Positions 53,401 through 63,764 of a stretch of DNA of 64,000 bases are shown here, piece after piece. Source of the DNA: Bolinopsis microptera (lineage: Eukaryota; Ctenophora; Tentaculata; Lobata; Bolinopsidae); assembly GCF_026151205.1 (NCBI RefSeq), contig NC_087083.1, positions 13,204,944-13,268,943 of the forward strand, written 5' to 3'. Each line of letters begins with the position of its first letter. Within the stretch, counting starts at the first letter, position 1. The notes below the pieces were generated by a model that saw nothing but the letters and a program-made list of their open reading frames with translations, had not been told where the DNA came from and ran no database searches. The position numbers and the translations under genes are program-made.

Positions 53401-55678
53401 CTCTTGTAGACCAAGAGTTAAGGAGTCAATAGATCAAATTATTGAACTTCCGGGGCTCAATGTCTCCCGTCGACCGTCCTGCCTTTAGCCTGGACCCCCT
53501 GACCAGTATCCAGTCTTCCCCACGCGGAGGTAGTGGCTTTCATCATGCTGTCCGATGAGTGTCTGGAAGAGGGCACCAGCAGGATACCCCTTTTCAAAGT
53601 TCTGGGAGCCTCACATCAGACCAGGGCTTCCACCCAGCCTCTATCCAGCGGTGACGCCTTTGGCCACCTAAGCTTCACACAACCATTGAAAAACCACCTG
53701 CCTACTTGTAAAAATTTTGACGATGCGATTATTACAGTCGAGGGTCTGATGCTGTACATTCTCAGTGTAACAGCTGACAACAGTTATCAACACTTTATGC
53801 CCTGGCTGTTTACATCCGATGCCTGCGAGCAAACTTTATGATTTCCTGTGCATAGGATTAAGCCTCCATGCAGGCATTAGAACTAATCTGTGTTCTAAGG
53901 ATATGTTGGTTGGCATGGGCAAATCAAACCGTTCCCTCGAGCTTGATGCACTCGGCAAAAGTTTGATCCCTGTAACAGTTGCCCACCCTCGCAACAAGCT
54001 TGTTATACCGCATCCGAAAGCAGAAACTATTTAGAGGTAAAGATACTTCAATCCCAAGATTGTTACAAGCTATGAAGAAGGGAGTCTCAAGGGGTAGAGA
54101 ACTCCTTCAAGAACACTATAGCTTTGAAGGAGAGGCTTTCCAACCATCTTCTGACGGAGCAGAGAGTGACGAAGCGGAAACAGATGATGAAGAAGAGGAA
54201 GTGGAGGATATTGACTCATCAGAGGAATGGGCGAAAATAGTAACTGTGTATGGTGATGCTCTGCATCATGATTCATGATACGGCTGTCGATGTTTGCCTC
54301 AATGGAGGGCGAGATCGAATGCCATCCCAGTCAAGATTTTAGCGACTCCAGGGCCATAAACAAGCGAAGATATCACTTAATATCACATGTGATCATGCAG
54401 CTGATGGTAACTGCAAGATTCTTTCAGTTGGAGATAGAGCATGGATTCATGTTAAGAGGAAGATAAGGAAAACGGAAACAGAGATCGTGAAGGTGAGAAG
54501 AAACGCTTTATTCCTCTCGTACCGGTTGCGGTCAGGGTTGGGGTCATCAGTGAGTTGCGTCCTTACTAACTCAATTTGCCATGGCCATCGAAGTGAGCAT
54601 TACATATGGCTGATATCATATCTGGATGGCCAACTTCTTCTGAGCACATCAGTGAATAAAATACTGCTTTTGGGTGATATTTAAGCGATTATATCTATTG
54701 TGATGTTGTAGTGATGAACCACAACAGTGATGTTGTACTGATAATTGTTTTGCTAGGTGCCTACATGATTTTATTTCCTTCAAATGAAAAATTTGTAAAA
54801 AACCCAAAAAAACCCAACTCCTACCCTGAAAAAGGTAATACTGGGATTGGGTTTTTTTGGGTTTTTTTGGGTTACACCCCCCCCCCCCCCCCCCCCCCCC
54901 CAAAATGCAGATTCAACATGCTTATTAAAATGTTTCTTCCATAGGAATTTATCTTCATTCTCTGTACTGTCCTATGCAATGTACAGTAATATTACCCTGA
55001 TTTATTTTGGGTGAAAGGGATAATGACCGGTAAATCGTGATTATAATTGTTTACATTATGTATTAATATTAATGCTTTTCATACAAAGTTACAACAAAGT
55101 CTTCATTATGTTATGTAATATGTATCCTGGGTTTGGATAGAATATTACCCGAATAAAATATTTCCATCACGTTACATAGTTAATTCTCAATAAATGTAAT
55201 GCAGTGCTGTAATAAGTTTAAGATTAATTACAACACTAAGAAACAGAACCTACTTAAGGAAAGGATATGGTTGCGGTTATCGGGGTTTGTGGTAAATTGG
55301 GGCGACGTAAATTGGGGCAAGGTAAATTGGGGCGAGTTAAATTAAGGCGAGTTAAATTGGGGAGCACTCAGCACTGTACATAAAAACTTAGAATGTGAGA
55401 ACTTACGACCACAAAGTAAATCAGGGCCCGGTAAATCAGGGCCCAGTAAATCAGGGCCCGGTAAATCAGGGCCCAGTAGCCCAGTAAATCAGGGCCCGTT
55501 AAATCAGGGCCCGGTAAATTGGAGTTTTACTGTATTATATGGAAATTTAGAATGTGAGAACTTACGACCACGAAGTGCTCCTCCTTCTTGAGGCCTCGCT
55601 GAGACTGTTGCCATTGTAAATCAACAAAACAGCAACAACTGCTACAGTTAGGGCTGCCCAAGTGGTGAACTTTATCAT
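50431..55678 (-). CDS. PPQY-rich single-pass membrane protein, copy B, with a 3.6-kb intron insertion
   Basis: Exon 1 (55566-55678) and exon 2 (50431-51244) keep the same phase-2 junction as copy A and encode 308 residues with an intact frame. The signal peptide (MIKFTTWAALTVAVVAVLLI), Arg/Ser ectodomain and membrane helix are conserved. The tail has two tandem copies of the block from SFTAANPSVDLDG to GDAGPPGQYPP, then a GFGFGFG / SSSSS region and a Gly/Asp-rich end (GGGDGGGWGGDDGGGG). The intron is expanded to 4.3 kb by the insertion at 51271-54902, so expression may depend on its removal. Confidence 0.75.
51690..52174 (-). pseudogene. LINE reverse transcriptase, C-terminal fragment
   Basis: QATVESIFLYGTKTWTITES, GCYSRMLRMALNVDW, and RMRLAGHIQRHDDLAAHQLL followed by GRPALTLVDNL are the typical C-terminus of non-LTR retrotransposon RT proteins (tRmlR / W..HirR..nl). 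It continues in a shifted frame to about 51690. The part between it and the endonuclease piece is deleted. Confidence 0.72.
52429..52737 (-). pseudogene. LINE AP-endonuclease N-terminal fragment
   Basis: STFNIRTAREQRKRVELAEL and LHILALQESNIGWS match the start of an APE-type endonuclease domain of non-LTR retrotransposons (T-x-N-V/I-R-T ... D/H-I-L-A-L-Q-E). It ends after about 100 codons. With the RT fragment below it on the same strand, it marks one internally deleted LINE copy. Confidence 0.65.
53533..54280 (+). pseudogene. Decayed plus-strand coding region inside the insertion
   Basis: Overlapping frames give VEGLMLYILSVTADNSYQH and WLFTSDACEQTL, then after a frameshift YDFLCIGLSLHAGIRTNLC, GKSNRSLELDALG and finally an acidic end (SDEAETDDEEEEVEDIDSSE). 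A breakage-point change near 53830 separates the parts. It resembles a transposase or other mobile-element protein, but I do not recognise the family. Confidence 0.35.
54984..55532. mobile_element. Tigger-like element in copy B intron (also in C, D; remnant in A)
   Basis: Bounded by TA and ends CAGTAATATTACCCTG / GGAGTTTTACTG, with internal GGTAAATCGGG-type motifs and a tandem of GGTAAATCAGGGCCC (about 55413-55515). Equivalent stretches are at 57929-58460 and 60857-61736 (the latter split by another insertion). Copy A retains only about 48850-48897. Confidence 0.5.
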
Positions 55679-55692
55679 GCCTTGAGAAATGT

Positions 55693-55800
55693 TAAGTCAC
55701 GTGGTGTTGTGATGACGTCACGTGATGTTGTGATGACGTCACGTGGTGTTGTGATGACGTCACGTGGTGTTGTGATGACGTCGCGTGGTGTTGTGACGTA
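55693..55800. promoter_or_regulatory. CRE plus E-box promoter array of copy B
   Basis: Five 21-bp units upstream of the copy B ATG. Four have CACGTG; the last is GCGTGG. TGACGTCA overlaps three of the E-boxes. Confidence 0.58.
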
Positions 55801-57066
55801 CCATTAAATCAAATGATTTAATGCGTTAAAAAAACATATAAATTTGGGGGGCATCAACCTCATAAATACATATTATTCCCTCCGATTTCAAAATAGGTAT
55901 AGGTATTTATGTATATTTATGGTTATTTAAAGGTTTTGTTGTTTTTTCAGTATTTTCCCACTTTTAACATAGTATATTCAATTCTATTCGTAGTTTTTAA
56001 AGCTGTTCAAAGTGTTCTTACTGCATGAGGGGGGATATCAAGTTTTAAATCAATTTCTTGGTGTTGGAAAAATTTGATTTTTTGCCTTTATGACTTTATG
56101 AACCTTAAACTTGGGTTGTATATAATAGGGTTTTTATTTGATCAAAGAATAATGAACAGTTCATAGTACTAGCAAAAGGTTGCTTATATAGGAGTTTCTG
56201 AACATTTTGAACAATGTCAACTAAGAATATTTCCAGAGAAATTTTTAATCGAAAATTTTAAGTACAAATTTCGTTATGAAATTTTCACCTAAAATTTCAA
56301 AAAATCAATGTTGCTCACAATCTTCTGAAACGTCCAAAAAAGTTACTTTTAGCTGCCCTAGATGATATTTGATAAAATTCCTATAAATACCTATTATTCC
56401 CTCCCTAGGTATTTATGCTATGTATATTTGGAGGTTGACGACCCCCCAAATCTGAGGCAAAATTGTGAAGGTTTGTGATTACACAAACCTGATTTTACAC
56501 AAAGTAAAATTATTTTATCTTAGTTTGTTGATAAAACTACATACACACATATAATATTGTCATTACATTCTAGACACAAGACAGTTGCAAGCTTATTTCT
56601 TGTCTATAACAATTCTAATAACAATTCTAAACCTTATTCAAAGTGAATAGGTTACTGTATGTACTATGTAGCTTCTTTCCAGGGTAATAAGTATAAAATT
56701 ATAAAGAAGCTACGTTAAAGAAGAAGCTGATTAAAGAACCAAAAAATATATAAAATTATACAACATCTAATTTCGTTTAATAAACAGTTACACACAAGAC
56801 AGTTACAAGCTTATTTCTTGATAAAGAAGATGCATTATTATTAAGGCTCAAAAAGGTCTAATAGCAATTCTAAACCTTATTCAAAGTGAATTGGTCACTA
56901 AATGGTAGCTTTTTCCCGCGGTAAGAAGACGTATCAAATTATAAAAAATCTTATTTAGTTTAAAAACCTATAACCTATTACATACTAATAATTCATCCCG
57001 AATCAAGTCAACATTGCAGCATTGTTTAGATTATAATTGCAAATGACTTACATTTAGAAACAATGT

Positions 57067-58606
57067 TCAATCGCCCCCACCGTCTCCCCCGCCCCCGCCG
57101 TCATCCCCGCCCCAGCCTCCGCCGTCACCTCCGCCGTCACTCCTGGAGAAATCTCTACCAAAACCAAAACCAAAACCTCTTTTAGGAGAACGTTGCTCAG
57201 GGACTGGTGGAGGACCAAAACCAAAACCTTTTCTAGGAGAACTTTGTTCAGGGACTGGTGGAGGATACTGAGGAGGATACTGACCAGGGGGTCCAGCATC
57301 TCCTGCAGGATTGTAACCAGGATACTGAGGGGGCTGGCCTCCATCAACTCCAGGATTGTAGGGAGGATATTGTGTGGCTCCATTTAGATCTACGGAAGGA
57401 TTTGCTGCCGTGAATAACACTGGAGGATACTGATCAGGATACTGAGGAGGATACTGACCAGGGGGTCCAGCATCTCCTGCGGGATTGTAACCAGGATACT
57501 GAGGGGGCTGGCTTCCATCAGCTCCAGGATTGTAGGGAGGATATTGTGTGGCTCCATCTAGATCTACGGAAGGATTTGCTGCCGTGAATGACGCTGGAGG
57601 ATGCACATCACCTGCTGTCTGGGCTGGAATTGCTCTCTGTGCCTCGGAAGATTTGTTACATTTGATGCAAACGCAGATTAGAACGATGAAGACTATGATG
57701 CCTCCAACGACACCTGGAATAATGGGATTAACGTTGCTCGAGCTGCCACTGTAACTAGTCCTTCGCCTAGAATCGTAGCTTATCGCCCTTCTTCTATCGT
57801 AGCTTATCGCCCTTCTTCTATCACTGTGAAATGAGACGATTAATAAAATGCTGATTCAACAATCAACATGCTTATTAAAATGTTTCTTCCATAGGAATTT
57901 ATCTTCATTCTCTGTACTGTCCTATGTACAGTAATATTACCCTGATTTATTTTAGGGGAAAGGGAAAATGACCGGTAAATCGGGATTATATAATTGTTTA
58001 CATTATGTATAATATTAATGCTTTTCATACAAAGTTACAACAAAGTCTTCATTGTATCCTGGGTTTGGATAGAATATTACCCGTATAAAATATTTCCATC
58101 ACATTACATAATTCTCAATAAATGTAATGCAGTGCTGTAATAAGTTTAAGATTAATTACAACACTAAGAAACAGAACCTACTTAAGGAAAGGATATGGTT
58201 GCGGTTATCGGGGTTTGTGGTAAATTGGGGCGACGTAAATTGGGGCAAGGTAAATTGGGGCGAGTTAAATTAAGGCGAGTTAAATTGGGGAGCACTCAGC
58301 ACTGTACATAAAAACTTAGAATGTGAGAACTTACGACCACAAAGTAAATCAGGGCCCGGTAAATCAGGGCCCAGTAAATCAGGGCCCGGTAAATCAGGGC
58401 CCAGTAGCCCAGTAAATCAGGGCCCGTTAAATCAGGGCCCGGTAAATTGGAGTTTTACTGTATTATATGGAAATTTAGAATGTGAGAACTTACGACCACG
58501 AAGTGCTCCTCCTTCTTGAGGCCTCGCTGAGACTGTTGCCATTGTAAATCAACAAAACAGCAACAACTGCTACAGTTAGGGCTGCCCAAGTGGTGAACTT
58601 TATCAT
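57067..58606 (-). CDS. PPQY-rich single-pass membrane protein, copy C
   Basis: Exon 1 (58494-58606) and exon 2 (57067-57823) encode 289 residues with the conserved signal peptide, RRR ectodomain, membrane helix and PPQYPG tail. The tail ends SPRKGFGFG / SPKRGFGFGFGRDF and a Gly/Asp-rich end. Exon 2 is identical to that of copy D, and exon 1 is identical to that of copy B, because a 2,928-bp unit was duplicated with its breakpoint inside the intron. The stop is TGA at 57067-57069. Confidence 0.78.
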
Positions 58607-58620
58607 GCCTTGAGAAATGT

Positions 58621-58728
58621 TAAGTCACGTGGTGTTGTGATGACGTCACGTGATGTTGTGATGACGTCACGTGGTGTTGTGATGACGTCACGTGGTGTTG
58701 TGATGACGTCGCGTGGTGTTGTGACGTA
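58621..58728. promoter_or_regulatory. CRE plus E-box promoter array of copy C
   Basis: Identical to the copy B array: five 21-bp units with overlapping TGACGTCA and CACGTG. Confidence 0.58.
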
Positions 58729-59994
58729 CCATTAAATCAAATGATTTAATGCGTTAAAAAAACATATAAATTTGGGGGGCATCAACCTCATAAATACATA
58801 TTATTCCCTCCGATTTCAAAATAGGTATAGGTATTTATGTATATTTATGGTTATTTAAAGGTTTTGTTGTTTTTTCAGTATTTTCCCACTTTTAACATAG
58901 TATATTCAATTCTATTCGTAGTTTTTAAAGCTGTTCAAAGTGTTCTTACTGCATGAGGGGGGATATCAAGTTTTAAATCAATTTCTTGGTGTTGGAAAAA
59001 TTTGATTTTTTGCCTTTATGACTTTATGAACCTTAAACTTGGGTTGTATATAATAGGGTTTTTATTTGATCAAAGAATAATGAACAGTTCATAGTACTAG
59101 CAAAAGGTTGCTTATATAGGAGTTTCTGAACATTTTGAACAATGTCAACTAAGAATATTTCCAGAGAAATTTTTAATCGAAAATTTTAAGTACAAATTTC
59201 GTTATGAAATTTTCACCTAAAATTTCAAAAAATCAATGTTGCTCACAATCTTCTGAAACGTCCAAAAAAGTTACTTTTAGCTGCCCTAGATGATATTTGA
59301 TAAAATTCCTATAAATACCTATTATTCCCTCCCTAGGTATTTATGCTATGTATATTTGGAGGTTGACGACCCCCCAAATCTGAGGCAAAATTGTGAAGGT
59401 TTGTGATTACACAAACCTGATTTTACACAAAGTAAAATTATTTTATCTTAGTTTGTTGATAAAACTACATACACACATATAATATTGTCATTACATTCTA
59501 GACACAAGACAGTTGCAAGCTTATTTCTTGTCTATAACAATTCTAATAACAATTCTAAACCTTATTCAAAGTGAATAGGTTACTGTATGTACTATGTAGC
59601 TTCTTTCCAGGGTAATAAGTATAAAATTATAAAGAAGCTACGTTAAAGAAGAAGCTGATTAAAGAACCAAAAAATATATAAAATTATACAACATCTAATT
59701 TCGTTTAATAAACAGTTACACACAAGACAGTTACAAGCTTATTTCTTGATAAAGAAGATGCATTATTATTAAGGCTCAAAAAGGTCTAATAGCAATTCTA
59801 AACCTTATTCAAAGTGAATTGGTCACTAAATGGTAGCTTTTTCCCGCGGTAAGAAGACGTATCAAATTATAAAAAATCTTATTTAGTTTAAAAACCTATA
59901 ACCTATTACATACTAATAATTCATCCCGAATCAAGTCAACATTGCAGCATTGTTTAGATTATAATTGCAAATGACTTACATTTAGAAACAATGT

Positions 59995-61882
59995 TCAATC
60001 GCCCCCACCGTCTCCCCCGCCCCCGCCGTCATCCCCGCCCCAGCCTCCGCCGTCACCTCCGCCGTCACTCCTGGAGAAATCTCTACCAAAACCAAAACCA
60101 AAACCTCTTTTAGGAGAACGTTGCTCAGGGACTGGTGGAGGACCAAAACCAAAACCTTTTCTAGGAGAACTTTGTTCAGGGACTGGTGGAGGATACTGAG
60201 GAGGATACTGACCAGGGGGTCCAGCATCTCCTGCAGGATTGTAACCAGGATACTGAGGGGGCTGGCCTCCATCAACTCCAGGATTGTAGGGAGGATATTG
60301 TGTGGCTCCATTTAGATCTACGGAAGGATTTGCTGCCGTGAATAACACTGGAGGATACTGATCAGGATACTGAGGAGGATACTGACCAGGGGGTCCAGCA
60401 TCTCCTGCGGGATTGTAACCAGGATACTGAGGGGGCTGGCTTCCATCAGCTCCAGGATTGTAGGGAGGATATTGTGTGGCTCCATCTAGATCTACGGAAG
60501 GATTTGCTGCCGTGAATGACGCTGGAGGATGCACATCACCTGCTGTCTGGGCTGGAATTGCTCTCTGTGCCTCGGAAGATTTGTTACATTTGATGCAAAC
60601 GCAGATTAGAACGATGAAGACTATGATGCCTCCAACGACACCTGGAATAATGGGATTAACGTTGCTCGAGCTGCCACTGTAACTAGTCCTTCGCCTAGAA
60701 TCGTAGCTTATCGCCCTTCTTCTATCGTAGCTTATCGCCCTTCTTCTATCACTGTGAAATGAGACGATTAATAAAATGCTGATTCAACAATCAACATGCT
60801 TATTAAAATGTTTCTTCCATAGGAATTTATCTTCATTCTCTGTACTGTCCTATGTACAGTAATATTACCCTGATTTATTTTAGGGGAAAGGGAAAATGAC
60901 CGGTAAATCGGGATTATATAATTGTTTACATTATGTATAATATTAATGCTTTTCATACAAAGTTACAACAAAGTCTTCATTGTATCCTGGGTTTGGATAG
61001 AATATTACCCGTATAAAATATTTCCATCACATTACATAATTCTCAATAAATGTAATGCAGTGCTGTAATAAGTTTAAGATTAATTACAACACTAAGAAAC
61101 AGAACCTACTTAAGGAAAGGATATGGTTGCAGTTATCGGGGTTTGTGGTAAATTGGGGCGAGGTAAATTGGGGCGAGTTAAATTGGGGCGAGTTATATTG
61201 GGGCGAGTTATATTGGGGCGAGTTATATTGGGGCGAGTTATATTGGGGAGCACTGTACTTAAAAATAAGGCATCATGTAGCCGGTGGGCCCGACATGATA
61301 CGACATATCTTGACACGTCGGGATTTGTCGGGGTTCGTCGGGGTTTGTCGGGGTTTGTCAGGGTTTGACGGGGTTTGACGGGGTTTCCGGGTTGTCGAGC
61401 CTGGAGGCTTTTTTTTTTTTTCTTTTTTTTTGAGTCTCCCAACAAAAGGCCGAGACGGAGTCATCAAGCTTTACGTGGAAAAACACTATACAAGAAGGCC
61501 TCATGTAGCCGGTGGGCCCGAGGCAAAACCCCTCGACAAACCCCAACAAACCCCGTTTGTCGGGGTTTGTCGGGATATGTCGGGGTTTGTCGGGGTTTGT
61601 CGAGCCTGGAGGCTACATGATGCCTAAAATACTTAAAAACTTGGAATGGGAAAATTTACTTACGACCACAAAGTAAATCAGGGCCCGGTAAATCAGGGCC
61701 CGGTAAATCAGGGCCCAGTAAATTGGAGTTTTACTGTATTATATGGAAATTTAGAATGTGAGAACTTACGACCACGAAGTGCTCCTCCTTCTTGAGGCCT
61801 CGCTGAGACTGTTGCCATTGTAAATCAACAAAACAGCCAAAACTGCTACAGTTAGGGCTGCCCATGTGGTGAACTTTATCAT
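59995..61882 (-). CDS. PPQY-rich single-pass membrane protein, copy D
   Basis: Exon 1 (61770-61882) and exon 2 (59995-60751) encode 289 residues. Exon 2 is identical to copy C; exon 1 is a slightly different allele of the signal peptide. The intron carries an extra 364-bp fold-back element (61266-61629). Its promoter array is the longest of the four. As for the others, PPQY motifs in the cytoplasmic tail suggest WW-domain partners; the ectodomain is too short to suggest a ligand. Confidence 0.78.
61266..61629. mobile_element. Fold-back element with 10-bp target duplication (MULE-like)
   Basis: The ends AGGCATCATGTAGCC and GGCTACATGATGCCT are a perfect 15-bp inverted repeat. TACTTAAAAA flanks it on both sides (61256-61265 and 61630-61639). 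The interior has GTCGGGGTTT tandem motifs on both arms and a T-run. Ten-base duplications and long repetitive arms fit Mutator-like fold-back elements. It is absent from the intron of the other copies. Confidence 0.62.
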
Positions 61883-61896
61883 GCCTTGAGAAATGT

Positions 61897-62087
61897 TAAG
61901 TCACGTGGTGTTGTGATGACGTCACGTGGTGTTGTGGTGACATCACGTGGTGTTGTGATGACGTCACGTGGTGTTGTGATGACGTCACGTGATGTTGTGA
62001 TGACGTCACGTGATGTTGTGATGACGTCACGTGATGTTGTGATGACGTCACGTGGTGTTGTGATGACGTCACGTGGTGTTGTGACGT
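61897..62087. promoter_or_regulatory. CRE plus E-box promoter array of copy D (expanded)
   Basis: Nine 21-bp units of the TGATGACGTCACGTGGTGT type directly upstream of the copy D ATG, compared with five in A, B and C. All units contain CACGTG and most contain TGACGTCA. Confidence 0.6.
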
Positions 62088-62692
62088 ACCATTAAATCAA
62101 ATGATTTAATGCGTTAAAAAAAACATATAAATTTGGGGGGCATCAACCTCATAAATACCTATTATTCCCTCCGATTTCAAAATAGGTATAGGTATTTATG
62201 TATATTTATGGTTATTTAAAGGTTTTGTTGTTTTTTCAGTATTTTTCCCACTTTTAACATAGTATATTCAATTCTATTCGTAGTTTTTAAAGCTGTTCAA
62301 AGTGTTCTTACTGCATGAGGGGGGATATCAAGTTTTAAATCAATTTCTTGGTGTTGGAAAAATTTGATTTTTTGCCTTTATGTACCTTAAACTTGGGTTG
62401 TATATAATAGGGTTTTTATTTGATCAAAGAATAATGAACAGTTCATAGTACTAGCAAAAGGTTGCTTATATAGGAGTTTCTGAACATTTTGAACAATGTC
62501 AACTAAGAATATTTCCAGAGAAATTTTTAATCGAAAATTTTAAGTACAAATTTCGTTATGAAATTTTCACCTAAAATTTCAAAAAATCAATGTTGCTCAC
62601 AATCTTCTGAAACGTCCAAAAAAGTAACTTTTAGCTGCCCTAGATGATATTTGATAAAATACCTATAAATACCTATTATTCCCTCCCTAGGT

Positions 62693-63764
62693 TCCATTCC
62701 GAATAAAGCTCAAAAAATGCTATACAATAGTTTAATTCAATCTCACCTGTATTACTGCGCTACTGTTTGGGGTACTAAATCTTTAAATTCCATTCAGTCT
62801 TTATTCTCTGCTCAAAAGAAAGCTATTCGCGCCATTGATTCAGAATATCATAACTATTTTTACGACAAAGAAAAACGTAAACTACCATCTCACACAAAAT
62901 CCATCTTCAACAAAATAGGAATTTTGGCTCTTCCTAATCTCATTGCTAAAAGCTGTCTAACTTTGATGCACAAGGTTTATATGGGAGTAGCACCATCGAG
63001 TATCTGTAGTATATTTGAAAAATCACCGCTTAGACAAACGGAAAGGAGAAATCCAAAGTATTTTGAAATTAAGTTCAACAGATTACGGATCACCGATTAT
63101 AGCATCTCTAACGTAGGACCACGATTATATAACAACACGATAAACGAAATAAACAAAATCCTTCCCTTCAACGTACCTAAGTTACAAGATAAGTTTATTA
63201 ATTCATACAAGGACAACATTGTACGTTACTTACTGGACAAACAAAAACTTGACCTAGAAAACCTTTCGTGGACGGACAAGAACTTTGTCCTTTACAACTT
63301 TTAAACAAAATATTAGCAAAATATAACAGCTGTAAGAATCCTAAACGTTAGTGCACTGTGCAGTCAAATAAATGAACTGCGATAATGCATTTGACAGTCA
63401 GTCACTGCAATTTATTCTGCAACTTATTTTTCAATTTTCACTGCCACACTTAGGCTTATCTTGCCTACACATTTTAAAAAAAAACGAAATTCCTTGCGCA
63501 CCGCGTACTAAAATTACTTGGATTTCTACCGCTTTGATAAATGACTACATGAAGATGGGGAGTTAATATTGTTGATTTATATAATATAGATTATTTATTC
63601 TTTAGTGTAGATTAACTTTATTTTTATATATTTTACCAAGTGTGAAGGATCAACCATACGTTACTGATATTTTTGAAATATTTAATGATACATTGATATA
63701 ATAATAAATGATTGTAATATTTTTATTGAGGCACATGCCACCCCATCGCGGGTTTACTACTACA
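62693..63764 (+). mobile_element. 5'-truncated LINE inserted into the upstream inverted-repeat element
   Basis: The insert interrupts the 605-bp element, which resumes at 63765-63768. AGGT is found on both sides (62689-62692 and 63765-63768). The frame 62717-63304 (195 codons) encodes an RT C-terminus (NSLIQSHLYYCATVWG, FSAQKKAIRAID). About 460 bp of 3' UTR follow. The strand is opposite to the gene family. It carries no 5' half, so it cannot move by itself. Confidence 0.75.

Larger units (their letters stand above)
51271..54902. mobile_element. 3.6-kb composite insertion with G-run/C-run ends and 6-bp target duplication
   Basis: It begins with 21 G then TGTAACCCAAAAAAACCC, and ends GGGTTTTTTTGGGTTACA then 26 C. 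AAAATG is duplicated at 51266-51271 and 54903-54908; copies A, C and D have one copy at this site. Each end also has an internal palindrome (AACCCAAAAAAACCC ... GGGTTTTTTTGGGTT). Inside lie minus-strand LINE fragments and a decayed plus-strand frame. The class is not clear. Confidence 0.75.
55200..61118. repeat. 2,928-bp tandem duplication (two near-identical units)
   Basis: About 55200-58190 and 58128-61118 match base for base wherever compared, including exon 1 of B/C, the promoter arrays, the inverted-repeat element and exon 2 of C/D. The offset is a constant 2,928 bp. Divergence starts at about 61131 (GCAGTT versus GCGGTT). Confidence 0.82.

Noticed and set aside
54649-54944. Frames starting or ending in poly-Gly or poly-Pro
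   Set aside because: They are created by the G-run/C-run terminus of the insertion.
57054-57383. Frames beginning MEPHNILPTILELMEASP in copies A-D
   Set aside because: They are an alternate frame of the PPQY exon 2. The phased frame with signal peptide and membrane helix is the real one.
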